From: an uncultured Desulfuromonadales bacterium
GTDB lineage: Bacteria > Desulfobacterota > Desulfuromonadia > Desulfuromonadales > Geopsychrobacteraceae
Assembly (NCBI GenBank): GCA_945787295.1
Contig: CALZHQ010000051.1
Span: forward strand, 1 to 31,312
Direction: 5' to 3'
DNA length: 31,312 bases
Shown: in pieces, positions 1 to 9,129 of the stretch
Position numbering within the stretch: the first letter of the stretch is position 1
Layout of the letters: every line of letters starts with the position of its first letter
Program-made: the position numbers and the translations under genes
Notes under the pieces: generated by a model
What the model was told of the DNA's origin: nothing
Databases searched by the model: none
The model's input: the letters and a program-made list of their open reading frames with translations, nothing else

Positions 1-174
1 TGTGGCCTGTTACTCAAAACAGCCTGGGAACTCACCACCGGCACAGCTTTTCTGCAACAACTGCATTTCGGCAATATCGGCCAGCCGATCGTCTCAACCC
101 ATGTCGGCGGCGTTTTTGCCGGGCTTATCAGCTTTCAAATCCGGAACCTAGTACAGAAAAACTCTGTTCCGTGA
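1..174 (+). CDS. Rhomboid-family membrane protease, C-terminal fragment (rhombosortase-like)
   Basis: Frame 1 is open from the left edge to a TGA at 172-174 and encodes 57 residues; the start lies outside the window. The fragment contains Trp9-Glu10, a short polar stretch, and then a hydrophobic segment with His34-Val-Gly-Gly followed by Phe-Ala-Gly-Leu. That is the usual form of the last helix of rhomboid proteases, where the catalytic His is followed by two small residues. The short tail and the KxxWE segment before it recall rhombosortases, which process GlyGly-CTERM proteins, but the Ser-bearing helix is not visible. The rhomboid assignment is moderate and the rhombosortase subtype is an inference. 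No strong terminator follows; only a weak AT-rich hairpin at 388-408 with a short T run is seen. Confidence 0.5.
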   Translation, partial: CGLLLKTAWELTTGTAFLQQLHFGNIGQPIVSTHVGGVFAGLISFQIRNLVQKNSVP

Positions 175-633
175 ACCTGCATATAAGCCGTATACAAATG
201 CAACCTTGGCAATCATTGACCACTATCGCTGCCCAGAAAATACCACCGATCAAACAATGTCTATTTATGGGAAATCATTTTTTATCAATATTTTACTGAA
301 AATATAATTTCCGCACTTTTTTTTACTCAGGCTGTTTGCGAAGCAGATTCACTGGTAAAAAGGTCTGATCAATTCGGGCCAAAAATAGATTGAAATAAAA
401 TCTCAATCCTTTTTCTACAACAATTACAGCCATCTAGAAAGGCAAGCCCCACACACGCCGACTTCCAGCAGCAAAAAGCCTGAGAGCCCCGGCCCCAAAT
501 TAGACAGCACCAACACACCAAACAACGGCCTTAAACTAAACCTGTAATTTTTTATCCTAAATAAAATTTCCCTTGACAATTCAGCCAGATTTTTGTTTGT
601 TAACGGATGCAAAAAACAGCGTTTTAAGTTGCT

Positions 634-663
634 TTGTTATTAAATTGATCATCACCCTATAAA
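634..663 (+). promoter_or_regulatory. Candidate sigma-70 promoter of the acyl-CoA carboxylase operon
   Basis: TTGTTA (634-639) and TATAAA (658-663) are separated by 18 bases. Transcription would begin near 670, giving a leader of about 90 nt that contains the inverted repeat at 690-724. A second TTGACA lies at 573-578 but has only a poor -10 element after it. The assignment rests on consensus match alone. Confidence 0.35.
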
Positions 664-689
664 GACAATTGCTAACAGGTTAAAAGTCA

Positions 690-724
690 TCCGACTCACC
701 CTTAACGCTCCATCTCGAGTCGGA
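690..724 (+). repeat. Inverted repeat in the leader of the carboxylase operon
   Basis: TCCGACTC at 690-697 is the exact reverse complement of GAGTCGGA at 717-724, with a 19-base spacer. It lies about 35 bases before the chosen start codon, downstream of the candidate promoter. It could form an RNA hairpin in the leader or be a two-arm operator for a dimeric repressor. There is no T run, so it is not an intrinsic terminator. Confidence 0.45.
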
Positions 725-759
725 AACTAAATTCCAATCGACGCAAAGGAATGTCCGAG

Positions 760-2484
760 ATGTCAAAAACAACGATTAAACCCTCATTGCAGAACCCTCT
801 CGCCTCAACCGAAGAAGTTGACTTCAACATCCCAGGTGAAATCGCCGGTCTGTCTGGTGGTTACGAAGAGGTCATGAAAGAAGGCCACGACCTTATCCAG
901 CGCCCGATTAAATCGGTTGCCGTCGGCCAGATCGAGAAGCAGCACTTCAAGAAGCGGATGACCGTTTGGGAGCGGATCAAAGTCCTCACCGACAACGACC
1001 CGAACATCCTCTTCCAGAACTGGGGCAAAAACCTCGACGGCGCTTCGCTGGTCACCGGGATCCTGAACATCGGCGGCCGTGACGTCGCTCTCTACGGTCA
1101 CGATTTCACCGTTCGCGCCGGTTCCATCGACGCCACGAACGGCCAGAAACTCGCTCGCATGATGCAAATGGCGGGCGAAAAAGGTCTGCCCCTGATCGGC
1201 ATGAACGACTCGGCTGGCGCCTTTGTCCCGGCCGGCGTCGGCGGTCTTGACGGCTACGCCGAAGCCTTCACTGCGCTACGGAAAATCAGCGGTGTTGTAC
1301 CGACCATCATGTGCATGTTCGGCTTCAATGCCGGTGGCGGTTCCTACCTGCCACGTCAGGGCAGCTTCGTCATCCAGCCGGAAGACACCTTCTTCGGCCT
1401 GACCGGCCCGGGCGTTGTCAAGTCGGTTCTCGGTGAAGACATCACTCCGGAAGAACTCGGCGGCCCCATGGTCCACAGCGCCTCCGGCGTCACCGACCTG
1501 ACGGTTGCCGACGAGACAGCGGCACTGCGCACCGCGGTTCGCCTGCTCAGCTACATTCCGGACAACAATTACACCATGGCACCCTTCCAGGAGACCAGCG
1601 ATCCCCTCGATCGCAAAACCTGGGAAATCAACACCCTGCTGAAAAAGGCCTTCAACTCGCCGACCGGCTTCAATACGCCGTTCGATGTGTCGATCATCAT
1701 CCAGCAGATTTGTGATCACGGCGATTACTTCGAAATGCAGCCGACCCGTTCTCGTGAGGCGATCACCGCCTTCGGACGTCTCGGCGGCAATGTGGTCGGT
1801 TTCGTTGCCAACAACTCGGCTGTTTCCTCCGGTCAGATCGACTGTGACTCGGCGGTAAAAATCGCCCGCTTCGTGCGTTTCTGTAACATCTACAATATTC
1901 CATTGATCTTCATGGAAGACACCACCGGCTTCCTGCCGGGGCGTGAGCAGGAAGCCCGCGGTATCGTCCAGGCTGGCCGCTCGATGCTCGACTCGATCGT
2001 CGACGTCCGCACTCCACGCATCCTGCTGATCCTGCGGAATGCTTACGGTGGCGCCTATGCTTCCTACAACAACTACCCGACCGGCGCCGACCTGGTTCTG
2101 GCGCTGCCGACCACCCGCTTGGCGGTTATGGGGCCGGCCGGTAAAGAGTTCGTCTACAAGAACGAACTGCGCAAGGTCCGTGGCGCGATCAAGCAACGGA
2201 TTGCCCAAAACGTTCAGGAGCGGGTCAAAGCCGGCATGAACGGCGATGATGCTAAAGTCGACGCCGAAAAGGAAGCCGCCGAGTGGCTGAAGCTTGAAGA
2301 AGCTGCGCTGAACACCCGCTACGAAAAAGAGCTGATGAACCCGAAAGAGGGTCTCGCTCTCGGTTCGATCTCCTCGCTGGTGATGCCGACCGATCTACGA
2401 AAGGTCCTCGGTGAGAACCTCAACTTCTTCCTGCGCCACTACAAGCCGTCTGCATGGCAAGACGTCCAGCGCGAATTCCATTAA
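760..2484 (+). CDS. Acyl-CoA carboxylase, carboxyltransferase subunit
   Basis: This protein transfers a carboxyl group from carboxybiotin to an acyl-CoA. It has 574 residues, a normal length for the AccD5/PccB/GcdA-alpha group. The N-terminal carboxyltransferase half carries a Gly/Ala-rich oxyanion-loop region ([18 protein letters not shown], then [15 protein letters not shown]). The C-terminal half carries [12 protein letters not shown] and the second loop [14 protein letters not shown]. An AAGGA at 746-750 sits directly against the ATG at 751 but nine bases before the ATG at 760, so 760 is preferred. It is followed after 16 bases by the biotin carboxylase/carrier gene, which together make a complete carboxylase. 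The substrate (propionyl-, acetyl-, crotonyl- or glutaconyl-type CoA) cannot be read from the sequence. The family call is secure. Confidence 0.9.
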   Translation: MSKTTIKPSLQNPLASTEEVDFNIPGEIAGLSGGYEEVMKEGHDLIQRPIKSVAVGQIEKQHFKKRMTVWERIKVLTDNDPNILFQNWGKNLDGASLVTGILNIGGRDVALYGHDFTVRAGSIDATNGQKLARMMQMAGEKGLPLIGMNDSAGAFVPAGVGGLDGYAEAFTALRKISGVVPTIMCMFGFNAGGGSYLPRQGSFVIQPEDTFFGLTGPGVVKSVLGEDITPEELGGPMVHSASGVTDLTVADETAALRTAVRLLSYIPDNNYTMAPFQETSDPLDRKTWEINTLLKKAFNSPTGFNTPFDVSIIIQQICDHGDYFEMQPTRSREAITAFGRLGGNVVGFVANNSAVSSGQIDCDSAVKIARFVRFCNIYNIPLIFMEDTTGFLPGREQEARGIVQAGRSMLDSIVDVRTPRILLILRNAYGGAYASYNNYPTGADLVLALPTTRLAVMGPAGKEFVYKNELRKVRGAIKQRIAQNVQERVKAGMNGDDAKVDAEKEAAEWLKLEEAALNTRYEKELMNPKEGLALGSISSLVMPTDLRKVLGENLNFFLRHYKPSAWQDVQREFH

Positions 2485-2500
2485 TCGCTGAGGGAGACCG

Positions 2501-5389
2501 ATGAAAAATCGCACGACACAATTAAACCCCATGGAAGTGGAGATTAAGCCCATGGCAAAAAATACCGACCTGTACTCAAACAACCCGTTGATCCACAAAG
2601 ACCGTCAACTCAGCCAGTCGAGCTCCGAGTGGGTACGCTCTTTTTCCTGTGAAGATCTCAAGCCACTGATCGTCTGCCGCGGCCCGATCCGTAAAGAGGC
2701 GATGGATGTCTATGAAGAGATGGGCATCAGCCACTACGGCATCCTGCTCTCGGAGAAAGATTCGATCGTTTATCCGAACGCCCTCTCCCCGGAACTGCGC
2801 CAGCTGACCGACAACAGCCGCGTCCACCGGGTACCTGACTACTCCGGCGCCTCCAAAGAGGAGCGGGTCGAGCGGATCCAGCAGATCATCGACACCGCCA
2901 AGGACAACGGCTACAACGCAGTCTTCGCCGGTTACGGCTTCATGGCCGAGGATGATGAATTTGTCGCCGCGCTGGAAGATGCCGGTCTCAATTTCATCGG
3001 CCCCTGCAAGCGAACCGCTCTGCAGGTTGATGTTTCGGTTACCCCCGGCATCGACAATGTCACCGCTCGCACCCTGCTGAAAAAATACTCCAGCCGTGCT
3101 GAGCTGTTGGCGCTGGTCAAGGCCCAGAAGCTGGAGGTTGACAAAAAGGTTCTTGCCGACAAAAAGCTCTCTATTGAAGAGTTGGCGGATGCCATCCTGT
3201 TCGCCTCGTACGACAAAGGTATCGATCTTTACTCGATCGAGGAACTTTGTGCCCAGGTCGAAATTGAATGCGCCGACATGTTCAAGAACTACCCCGGTGC
3301 CCGCATCCGCCTCAAGGCGATCGGCGGCGGTGGCGGTAAAGGGCAGCGGATTCTCGGTGCTTCCCTGCTGATGACCAAAAAGCCGACCGACAAGCAGATC
3401 AAAGACGCGGCAGCTGACGCTCCGGGTCTGGTTCGCGAGATTCTCAACGAGGTCAAAACCAACGGTGTTGGCGACAACAAAAACGTGCTGGTCGAGTTGA
3501 ACATCGAGCAGACCCGCCACAACGAGATCCAGCTGCTCGGTAACGGCGAGTGGGCTATCGCTCTCGGTGGTCGTGACTGTTCCCTGCAGATGCATGAGCA
3601 GAAACTGCTCGAGATTTCGGTTACCCAGGAATCGTTGACCGACGAAATTGCCAAGGCCAAGAAAGCTGGCAACAAAGTCCAAGCCAAAGCGCTCGAATCG
3701 GACCTGAAAGTCCTCAAGCGGATGGAAGAGGAATCGGAGCGCTTCGGTACTGCCGTCGGCCTCGACTCCGCGTCAACCTTCGAGTGCATCGTCGATGGCG
3801 AGCGTCACTACTTCATGGAGGTCAACACCCGGATTCAGGTTGAACACCGGGTGACCGAACTGGTCTACAGCCTCAAGTTCGTCAACCCGAAAGACAAGAA
3901 CGACTTCTTCATCGTCGAGTCGCTGGTAGAAGCGATGGCCCTGCTGGCCATGCACAAAGAGCGCCTGCCACGTCCCGAGCGGATTGCCCGTTTTTCCGCA
4001 AGTGCCGAGGCCCGGCTCAACGCAACTGACTGCTCGCTGTCGCCAAGTGCCGGTGGTTACATCCGCTACTGGTCGAAGCCGATCGAAGGTGAGATTCGTG
4101 ACGACCAGGGGATCAGCATCCCCAACCCGGACACCGGCCTGTTCATGCGCTATCATCTGGCCGGTGCCTATGACTCCAACATCGCCCTGCTGCTGACCAA
4201 AGGTGAGGACCGGATTTCCAGCTATGAACACCTGTCGACGGTCCTGCGCCGCACCGTATTACGCGGCAGCAACCTGGCCACCAACCTGCAGTTTCATTAC
4301 GGACTGGTCAACTGGTTCATCGGCAACAATGTCATGGCCAAGCCGACCACCCGCTTCGTCGTACCGTACCTGACCCTGGTCGGCAAGCTAAAGGAAGAAG
4401 CGCAGAAGCTTGATGTCATCTACGCCTTTTTGGCGATGAAGAAGCACTACGGAAATTTGTACGCAGCTGATGCCGAGGCCGCAAAAGCCGTTTCCGAGAC
4501 CCTCGACCGCAAAGGCACCCTGCTGACCCGGCCGATGGAAAACCTGCTGAGTGATCCGCACATGCTCTCCGGGTGGCTGAGTCTGAACAAGAAAAACTTC
4601 AAGATTGAAAACGGCAAAGTGATCTGGTTGCGTAACCCGCTGGTCATCCTTGAGGAGACCTACGAGTATCTCAACATGACCTGGCGTGCCGATGCTCCTT
4701 CGGCCGAAGTCATCTGGACTCACGACCGCGACCTGCTGAACAACGCGCTGGCCTTCTACGCTGAGCTGCGTGAGAAGTTTGGCGTCGAAAAAGATGAATT
4801 CCTCAAGCTGGATGACATCCTCAGCAAAACCAAGCCGCAAGGTGGCTACGACAAAGAGACCTGGACCCAGATCCAGGCGGCCCATGCCGGCTACGAGATC
4901 GGTAACGAGCTGCTCGGTCTGCTCTGCATGATCGCCGAGAAGACCGACTTCTACGGCCTCAAAGTCGAAGATGATTTGGAAGTGATCATCCCGGACTACC
5001 TCCACGATCCGGAACTGCAGGCAGCAATGAAAAAGGTTCTGGTTCCACCACCGGCAACCAAGGCCGACGAAGTTGTCACCCCTGGCGGCGGTATGTACTA
5101 TGGCCAGGAAGCTCCGGGCATGCCTCCCTTCGTTACCGAAGGAATGCACTTCGAAAAGGGTCAGCCGCTGTTCATCCTCGAAGTCATGAAGATGTTCAAC
5201 AAGGTTCCGGCGCCCTTCTCCGGCACCATCGACAAGATCATCATCGAAGGTGGTGACGGCACCATCGTGCAAAAAGGACAGCCGTTATTCAAGGTTACCC
5301 CGGATGAGAAATTCGTTGAAGTCGACCCGAAGCAACTGGCTAAGCAAAAACAAGCCAATACCGGCGAGTACCTGAAAGCCGTCCTGTAA
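2501..5389 (+). CDS. Biotin carboxylase / biotin carboxyl carrier fusion (divergent, 962 aa)
   Basis: The protein carboxylates biotin with ATP and bicarbonate and carries it to the partner transferase. An N-terminal Rossmann-like region (from CRGPIRKEAM) precedes an ATP-grasp domain with the glycine-rich loop GGGGGKG at about 275-281. Next come RHNEIQ and RDCSLQ, and the catalytic EVNTRIQVEH segment. The extreme C-terminus is a biotinyl domain with EVMKM, and the biotinylated Lys is residue 897. The protein is some 300 residues longer than usual carboxylase-carrier fusions. Extra sequence lies inside the ATP-grasp region (about 180-265) and as a long linker before the biotinyl domain. In canonical enzymes a GDK motif precedes the lid; here that position reads VDVSVTPG. 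The start at 2501 has AGGGAG four bases upstream; an internal ATG at 2552 with GGAG is an alternative. Confidence 0.88.
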   Translation: MKNRTTQLNPMEVEIKPMAKNTDLYSNNPLIHKDRQLSQSSSEWVRSFSCEDLKPLIVCRGPIRKEAMDVYEEMGISHYGILLSEKDSIVYPNALSPELRQLTDNSRVHRVPDYSGASKEERVERIQQIIDTAKDNGYNAVFAGYGFMAEDDEFVAALEDAGLNFIGPCKRTALQVDVSVTPGIDNVTARTLLKKYSSRAELLALVKAQKLEVDKKVLADKKLSIEELADAILFASYDKGIDLYSIEELCAQVEIECADMFKNYPGARIRLKAIGGGGGKGQRILGASLLMTKKPTDKQIKDAAADAPGLVREILNEVKTNGVGDNKNVLVELNIEQTRHNEIQLLGNGEWAIALGGRDCSLQMHEQKLLEISVTQESLTDEIAKAKKAGNKVQAKALESDLKVLKRMEEESERFGTAVGLDSASTFECIVDGERHYFMEVNTRIQVEHRVTELVYSLKFVNPKDKNDFFIVESLVEAMALLAMHKERLPRPERIARFSASAEARLNATDCSLSPSAGGYIRYWSKPIEGEIRDDQGISIPNPDTGLFMRYHLAGAYDSNIALLLTKGEDRISSYEHLSTVLRRTVLRGSNLATNLQFHYGLVNWFIGNNVMAKPTTRFVVPYLTLVGKLKEEAQKLDVIYAFLAMKKHYGNLYAADAEAAKAVSETLDRKGTLLTRPMENLLSDPHMLSGWLSLNKKNFKIENGKVIWLRNPLVILEETYEYLNMTWRADAPSAEVIWTHDRDLLNNALAFYAELREKFGVEKDEFLKLDDILSKTKPQGGYDKETWTQIQAAHAGYEIGNELLGLLCMIAEKTDFYGLKVEDDLEVIIPDYLHDPELQAAMKKVLVPPPATKADEVVTPGGGMYYGQEAPGMPPFVTEGMHFEKGQPLFILEVMKMFNKVPAPFSGTIDKIIIEGGDGTIVQKGQPLFKVTPDEKFVEVDPKQLAKQKQANTGEYLKAVL

Positions 5390-5415
5390 TAAACACCTTT
5401 TTCAACTGAAACCAC

Positions 5416-5448
5416 AAAGGGCTCCGGAATTTATCGGAGCCCTTTTTT
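5416..5448 (+). terminator. Rho-independent terminator of the carboxylase operon
   Basis: AAAGGGCTCCG (5416-5426) pairs perfectly with CGGAGCCCTTT (5435-5445) across an 8-base loop, and six T follow the C of the stem (5443-5448). It lies 27 bases after the stop of the biotin carboxylase fusion. Confidence 0.93.
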
Positions 5449-5523
5449 CTCCTTTCCGAACAGTTGCAACCGCCTGCCTTTCGTCTATCCTTTTCTATAG
5501 TACTTTTCCCGAACCGATTTTTC

Positions 5524-5552
5524 TTGACGATTTCACTATGCTTTGCTATTCC
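5524..5552 (+). promoter_or_regulatory. Candidate promoter of the hox hydrogenase operon
   Basis: TTGACG (5524-5529) is followed after 17 bases by TATTCC (5547-5552), which is preceded by a TGC that could act as an extended -10. It lies about 50 bases before hoxE and after the upstream terminator. No clear sigma-54 (GG-N10-GC) element was found in the gap. Moderate to weak call. Confidence 0.4.
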
Positions 5553-5603
5553 ATGGCCTGATTAGCTTACTATCATTCAAATTAATTCACACAGGAGTGC
5601 GGC

Positions 5604-6140
5604 ATGACAGCTCCAACAGCTTCATCCGTTGAGCAGAGCCGTTCCGACGATCTGCTAAAATTCCAGCTGATCGACAAGGCCCTGAAAAAACACCAGTACC
5701 AGCAGGATGCCTTGATCGAGGTACTGCACACGGCCCAGGAGACCTTCGGCCACCTTGCTGAAGACATCCTCGATTACGTGTCCCTGCAACTGAAGTTGCC
5801 GCCCAGCTGGGTCTACGGCGTCGCCACCTTCTACAACTTCTTCTCTCTCGATCCGCAAGGCGAACACGTCTGCGTGGTCTGCATGGGTACCGCCTGTTAC
5901 GTTAAAGGAGCCGGCGAGATCGTCGCGGAACTGGAAAAGGAATTCTCGATCAAATCAGGCACGACCACAGAAGACGGTAAACTGAGTCTGCACAGTGCCC
6001 GCTGTCTCGGCAACTGCAGCCTGGCACCGATGTTGACCCTGAATGGCGAGGTGCTCGGCAAACAGAGCGCAGAATCGACGATCGCGGCGATTCGCGCCAA
6101 GGCGGCTATCGAGTCGGTCAAAGAGGAGGAGAGCGCATGA
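5604..6140 (+). CDS. hoxE: Bidirectional hydrogenase diaphorase subunit HoxE (NuoE-like)
   Basis: This is a 178-residue NuoE/HoxE-type subunit with a thioredoxin-like [2Fe-2S] fold. The four ligands are visible as C93-x4-C98 and C134-x3-C138. The helical N-terminal part contains the typical [12 protein letters not shown] segment. It passes electrons between NADH-side flavin chemistry and the hydrogenase module in the cytoplasm. AGGAG at 5593-5597 is six bases before the ATG. The stop overlaps the hoxF start (ATGA), implying translational coupling. It is the first gene of hoxE-F-U-Y-H plus protease; this order and the presence of HoxY and HoxH separate it from complex I and from formate dehydrogenase modules. 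Confidence 0.93.
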   Translation: MTAPTASSVEQSRSDDLLKFQLIDKALKKHQYQQDALIEVLHTAQETFGHLAEDILDYVSLQLKLPPSWVYGVATFYNFFSLDPQGEHVCVVCMGTACYVKGAGEIVAELEKEFSIKSGTTTEDGKLSLHSARCLGNCSLAPMLTLNGEVLGKQSAESTIAAIRAKAAIESVKEEESA

Positions 6141-7840
6141 ATCCGAACAGCCTGCAAGCGCTGGCCGAACAGGAACAACAACGGCAGGAGCAGCTCAATC
6201 TCCGCATTTTCCTCTGCTACAGCACACCCTGCCTGTCGGCAGGAGCCGGACTTGTCAAAGCAGCGCTGGAAGAAACCATCGCCGGGCACGACTTGGCGGC
6301 CGAGTTGGAGATCGTCGCCACCGGCTGCATGGGTCCCTGTAGTCGTGGTCCGCTGTTACGGATCAAACAGACCGATGGCATAGAGCAGACTTTCGAAAAG
6401 GTCACCCCTGAGCAAGCCAAAGAGATCCTGCTGCAGAGCATCGCCCGGCAGGCGGTCGAAACCGAAGCCCTCCCCAAGGAGATGCCCTTCTTTGTCCAAC
6501 AGACCCGTATTGTGCTGAGTAACAATGGCGAAATCGACCCGGAGAAGATTGAACACTGCATCGCCCGCGGCGCTTATGCGGCACTGGCCCATGTGCTGCA
6601 CGAAATGTCCCCGGAGGAGGTCTGTGCCGAGATCAAGCAGAGCGGCCTGCGCGGTCGAGGCGGCGGTGGCTACCCGGCCGGGGTCAAATGGAACCTGGTG
6701 CGAAAATCTCCGGCAGAGCGCAAATATGTGGTCGCCAACGGTGACGAAGGTGATCCCGGGGCCTACATGGACCGCACCATCATGGAATCGGATCCTCATC
6801 GGGTCCTTGAAGGGATGGCGATCGCCGGTTATGCCGTCGGCGCCGAACAGGGCTACATCTATGTCCGCGGCGAATATCCGCTGGCCGCCGCGCGGCTGGT
6901 GAAGGCGATCAAGGCGGCAGAACGGCGCGGGCTGCTCGGCAGCCGCGTGCTCGGCAGCAATTTCAACTTTCGCATCGATTTGCGGGTTGGTGCCGGGGCC
7001 TTTGTCTGCGGAGAAGAAACCGCGCTGATGACTTCAATCATGGGCCGCCGCGGCCAACCGGTACCGCGCCCGCCCTATCCGGCCCAAAGCGGTCTCTGGG
7101 GCTTTCCAACCCTGATCAACAACGTCGAAACCTATGCCAACGTCGCCCCGATCCTGGGCAAAGGTGCCGACTGGTTCGCCTCCTTCGGCACCGAAAAGAG
7201 CAAGGGGACTAAGGTCTTCGCCCTCTGCGGCGAGGTGGTCAACTCAGGTTTGATCGAAGTGCCGATGGGGATCAGCCTGCGCGAAATTATCTTCGATATC
7301 GGTGGCGGGCTGCCGGATGGCGGCTCCTTTAAGGCAGCCCAGACCGGTGGCCCGAGTGGCGGCTGTATTCCGGCCGCGCATCTTGACACCCCGGTCGACT
7401 ACGAGAGTCTCAAAGAACTCGGTTCGATCATGGGCTCTGGGGGACTGATCGTCATGAACCAGAGTAGCTGCATGCCGGACGTTGCCAAATTCTTCATGGA
7501 ATTCTGTCTCGACGAAAGCTGCGGCAAGTGTGTTTCCTGCCGGGTCGGCACAGTCGAAATGTATGAACTGCTGCAAAGGATCACTGATGGCAGTGCCATG
7601 CTGAACGACCTGGAAACCCTGGAGGAGCTCTGCGAGCTGGTGCAGGAGACCAGCCTCTGCGGGCTGGGCATGACGGCACCGAACCCGGTGCTCAATACCC
7701 TCAAGTATTACCGGGAAGAATACCTGGCCCACATCAAAGACAACAGCTGCCCGGCCGGAGTCTGTCAGCTGGACCAGATTCCGCTGCTCAAGCTGCCGGA
7801 GCATGAGCATGAGCTGGCGATCTTCAGGGAGGAGAACTGA
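6137..7840 (+). CDS. hoxF: Bidirectional hydrogenase diaphorase subunit HoxF (NADH/FMN-binding)
   Basis: The subunit oxidises or reduces NAD(H) through FMN. In its 567 residues, an N-terminal thioredoxin-like [2Fe-2S] domain (C27-x4-C32, C64-x3-C68) precedes a NuoF domain. That domain has the NADH/FMN motif [13 protein letters not shown] and the segment [15 protein letters not shown]-terminal [4Fe-4S] site follows (C462-x2-C465-x2-C468 with C508). A short C-terminal tail contains SCPAGVCQL, but no full extra ferredoxin domain of the HndC type is present. The start overlaps the hoxE stop by four bases and the stop overlaps the hoxU start (TGATG). Its closest family members are HoxF and the NuoF-like subunits of NAD-linked hydrogenases. 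Confidence 0.95.
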   Translation: MNPNSLQALAEQEQQRQEQLNLRIFLCYSTPCLSAGAGLVKAALEETIAGHDLAAELEIVATGCMGPCSRGPLLRIKQTDGIEQTFEKVTPEQAKEILLQSIARQAVETEALPKEMPFFVQQTRIVLSNNGEIDPEKIEHCIARGAYAALAHVLHEMSPEEVCAEIKQSGLRGRGGGGYPAGVKWNLVRKSPAERKYVVANGDEGDPGAYMDRTIMESDPHRVLEGMAIAGYAVGAEQGYIYVRGEYPLAAARLVKAIKAAERRGLLGSRVLGSNFNFRIDLRVGAGAFVCGEETALMTSIMGRRGQPVPRPPYPAQSGLWGFPTLINNVETYANVAPILGKGADWFASFGTEKSKGTKVFALCGEVVNSGLIEVPMGISLREIIFDIGGGLPDGGSFKAAQTGGPSGGCIPAAHLDTPVDYESLKELGSIMGSGGLIVMNQSSCMPDVAKFFMEFCLDESCGKCVSCRVGTVEMYELLQRITDGSAMLNDLETLEELCELVQETSLCGLGMTAPNPVLNTLKYYREEYLAHIKDNSCPAGVCQLDQIPLLKLPEHEHELAIFREEN

Positions 7841-8556
7841 TGCCGGTTATCACTCTGACAATCGATGAGGAGCTGGTCAGCGCCCGCAGCGGCCAGTCGA
7901 TCCTCGAGGCCTGCCGTGACCACGACATCAAGGTGCCAACCCTCTGCTACCTTGACGGCATCAGCGCCCGTGGCGGCTGCCGTCTCTGCCTGGTTGAGGT
8001 AGCCGGCAATCCCCGCCTGCTCCCGGCCTGCACCACCGAAGCACTGGAGGGGATGGTGGTCACCACCCATAACGAAAAGATCGACCGCTACCGGCGGATG
8101 ATCCTGGAGTTGACCTTTGCCGAGCGCAATCACACCTGCGCGGTCTGTGTCAGCAACGAGAACTGTGAGCTGCAAAACCTGGCGGCAGAACTGGGGATGG
8201 ATCATGTCCGCTATGACTATCTCAACCCGCAGCTGAGCCTCGATACCAGCCACGAGCGTTACGGCGTCGACCACAATCGTTGCATCCTCTGCCTGCGCTG
8301 CGTGCGGGTCTGCGACGAAGTGGAAGGTGCCCACACCTGGGACGTCAAGGGGCGCGGTATCGAAAGCCAGGTGATCACCGACCTGAACCGGCCATGGGGA
8401 GAGAGCAAAAGCTGCACCGAGTGCGGCAAGTGCGTTGAAGTCTGCCCGACCGGCGCCCTGTTCGACAAAGGGGTAACCGTCGCGGAGATGAAGAAAGAAG
8501 CCAGCTTCCTGCGCCGGATTCTCGACGGCCGGGAGAAGCGCCAGTGGCGCCGCTGA
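7840..8556 (+). CDS. hoxU: Bidirectional hydrogenase diaphorase subunit HoxU (NuoG N-terminal-like)
   Basis: This 238-residue iron-sulphur electron-transfer subunit wires HoxF to the hydrogenase. The N-terminal ferredoxin-like domain has [2Fe-2S] ligands C36, C47, C50 and C64. A NADH-G 4Fe-4S segment ([15 protein letters not shown]) with His as the non-cysteine ligand follows. Two ferredoxin-type [4Fe-4S] motifs come next ([11 protein letters not shown] and [16 protein letters not shown]). The length matches HoxU, which stops where the large molybdopterin-like part of NuoG would begin. The start overlaps the hoxF stop by one base and hoxY begins 16 bases downstream, so this is a single transcription unit. 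Confidence 0.95.
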   Translation: MPVITLTIDEELVSARSGQSILEACRDHDIKVPTLCYLDGISARGGCRLCLVEVAGNPRLLPACTTEALEGMVVTTHNEKIDRYRRMILELTFAERNHTCAVCVSNENCELQNLAAELGMDHVRYDYLNPQLSLDTSHERYGVDHNRCILCLRCVRVCDEVEGAHTWDVKGRGIESQVITDLNRPWGESKSCTECGKCVEVCPTGALFDKGVTVAEMKKEASFLRRILDGREKRQWRR

Positions 8557-8572
8557 TACATGGAAAGTTGCT

Positions 8573-9118
8573 ATGACTGACAAACAAAAGAAAGTTCGCC
8601 TCGCTACCGTCTGGCTTGGCGGTTGTTCCGGATGCCATATGAGTTTTCTCGACCTAGATGAGCAATTGATCGAGCTGGTCGATAAAGTCGAGCTGGTCTA
8701 CGGTCCTCTGGTCGATGCCAAGGACTTCCCGCAAGATGTCGACATCTGCCTGGTCGAAGGTGCGGTGACCAACGTCGAAAACCTGGAAATGGCCCGCACC
8801 ATCCGCAGTAACAGTAAGCTGGTGATCAGCTTCGGCGACTGCGCGGTGACCGGCAACGTCACCAGCATGCGCAACCGGATCCCGATCAAGGATCTGCTGA
8901 CTGCGGTCTATCACGAAGCTCAGGCGCCGATCGGAACCGAGTCGCTCAAAGACCTGCCAGCCCTGCTAAAAAAAGCCCTGCCGTTGCATCAGGCGATCAA
9001 GGTTGACGTCTATCTGCCCGGTTGCCCACCAGGCCCGGAACGGATCGCAGAGACGGTCACCGCACTCCTCGAGGGGCGTGAAGTCAATCTCGAGCCGCAG
9101 ATGCGCACCTTCGGTTAA
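8573..9118 (+). CDS. hoxY: NAD-reducing [NiFe] hydrogenase small subunit HoxY
   Basis: The small subunit is 181 residues long and carries one proximal [4Fe-4S] cluster. The ligands are C18 and C21 in [10 protein letters not shown]90 in [10 protein letters not shown] and C151 in [10 protein letters not shown]. There is no twin-arginine signal and no medial or distal cluster region, as expected for the cytoplasmic Hox (group 3d) type. It pairs with HoxH, which starts 11 bases after its stop. GGAAAG is placed five bases before the ATG. Secure by motif and context. Confidence 0.95.
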   Translation: MTDKQKKVRLATVWLGGCSGCHMSFLDLDEQLIELVDKVELVYGPLVDAKDFPQDVDICLVEGAVTNVENLEMARTIRSNSKLVISFGDCAVTGNVTSMRNRIPIKDLLTAVYHEAQAPIGTESLKDLPALLKKALPLHQAIKVDVYLPGCPPGPERIAETVTALLEGREVNLEPQMRTFG

Positions 9119-9129
9119 CAGGAGTTTCC

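Larger units (their letters stand above)
175..759. other. Long intergenic / leader region before the carboxylase operon
   Basis: This is about 585 bases of AT-rich sequence with no convincing gene. It holds a weak hairpin (388-393 with 403-408, followed by CTTTTTC) that may end the upstream gene. It also holds a possible sigma-70 promoter (634-663) and an inverted repeat in the presumed 5' leader (690-724), both listed separately. A 62-codon minus-strand frame at 424-612 starts with TTG, lacks a ribosome site and looks non-coding. Confidence 0.6.

Noticed and set aside
424..612. 62-codon minus-strand reading frame before the carboxylase operon
   Set aside because: It starts with TTG, has no ribosome site, low protein-like character and an AT-rich setting typical of a promoter region.
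1276..2208. Long minus-strand frame (310 codons) inside the carboxyltransferase gene
   Set aside because: It is an antisense shadow of a strongly conserved gene with high third-position GC; there is no ribosome site and no recognisable domain.
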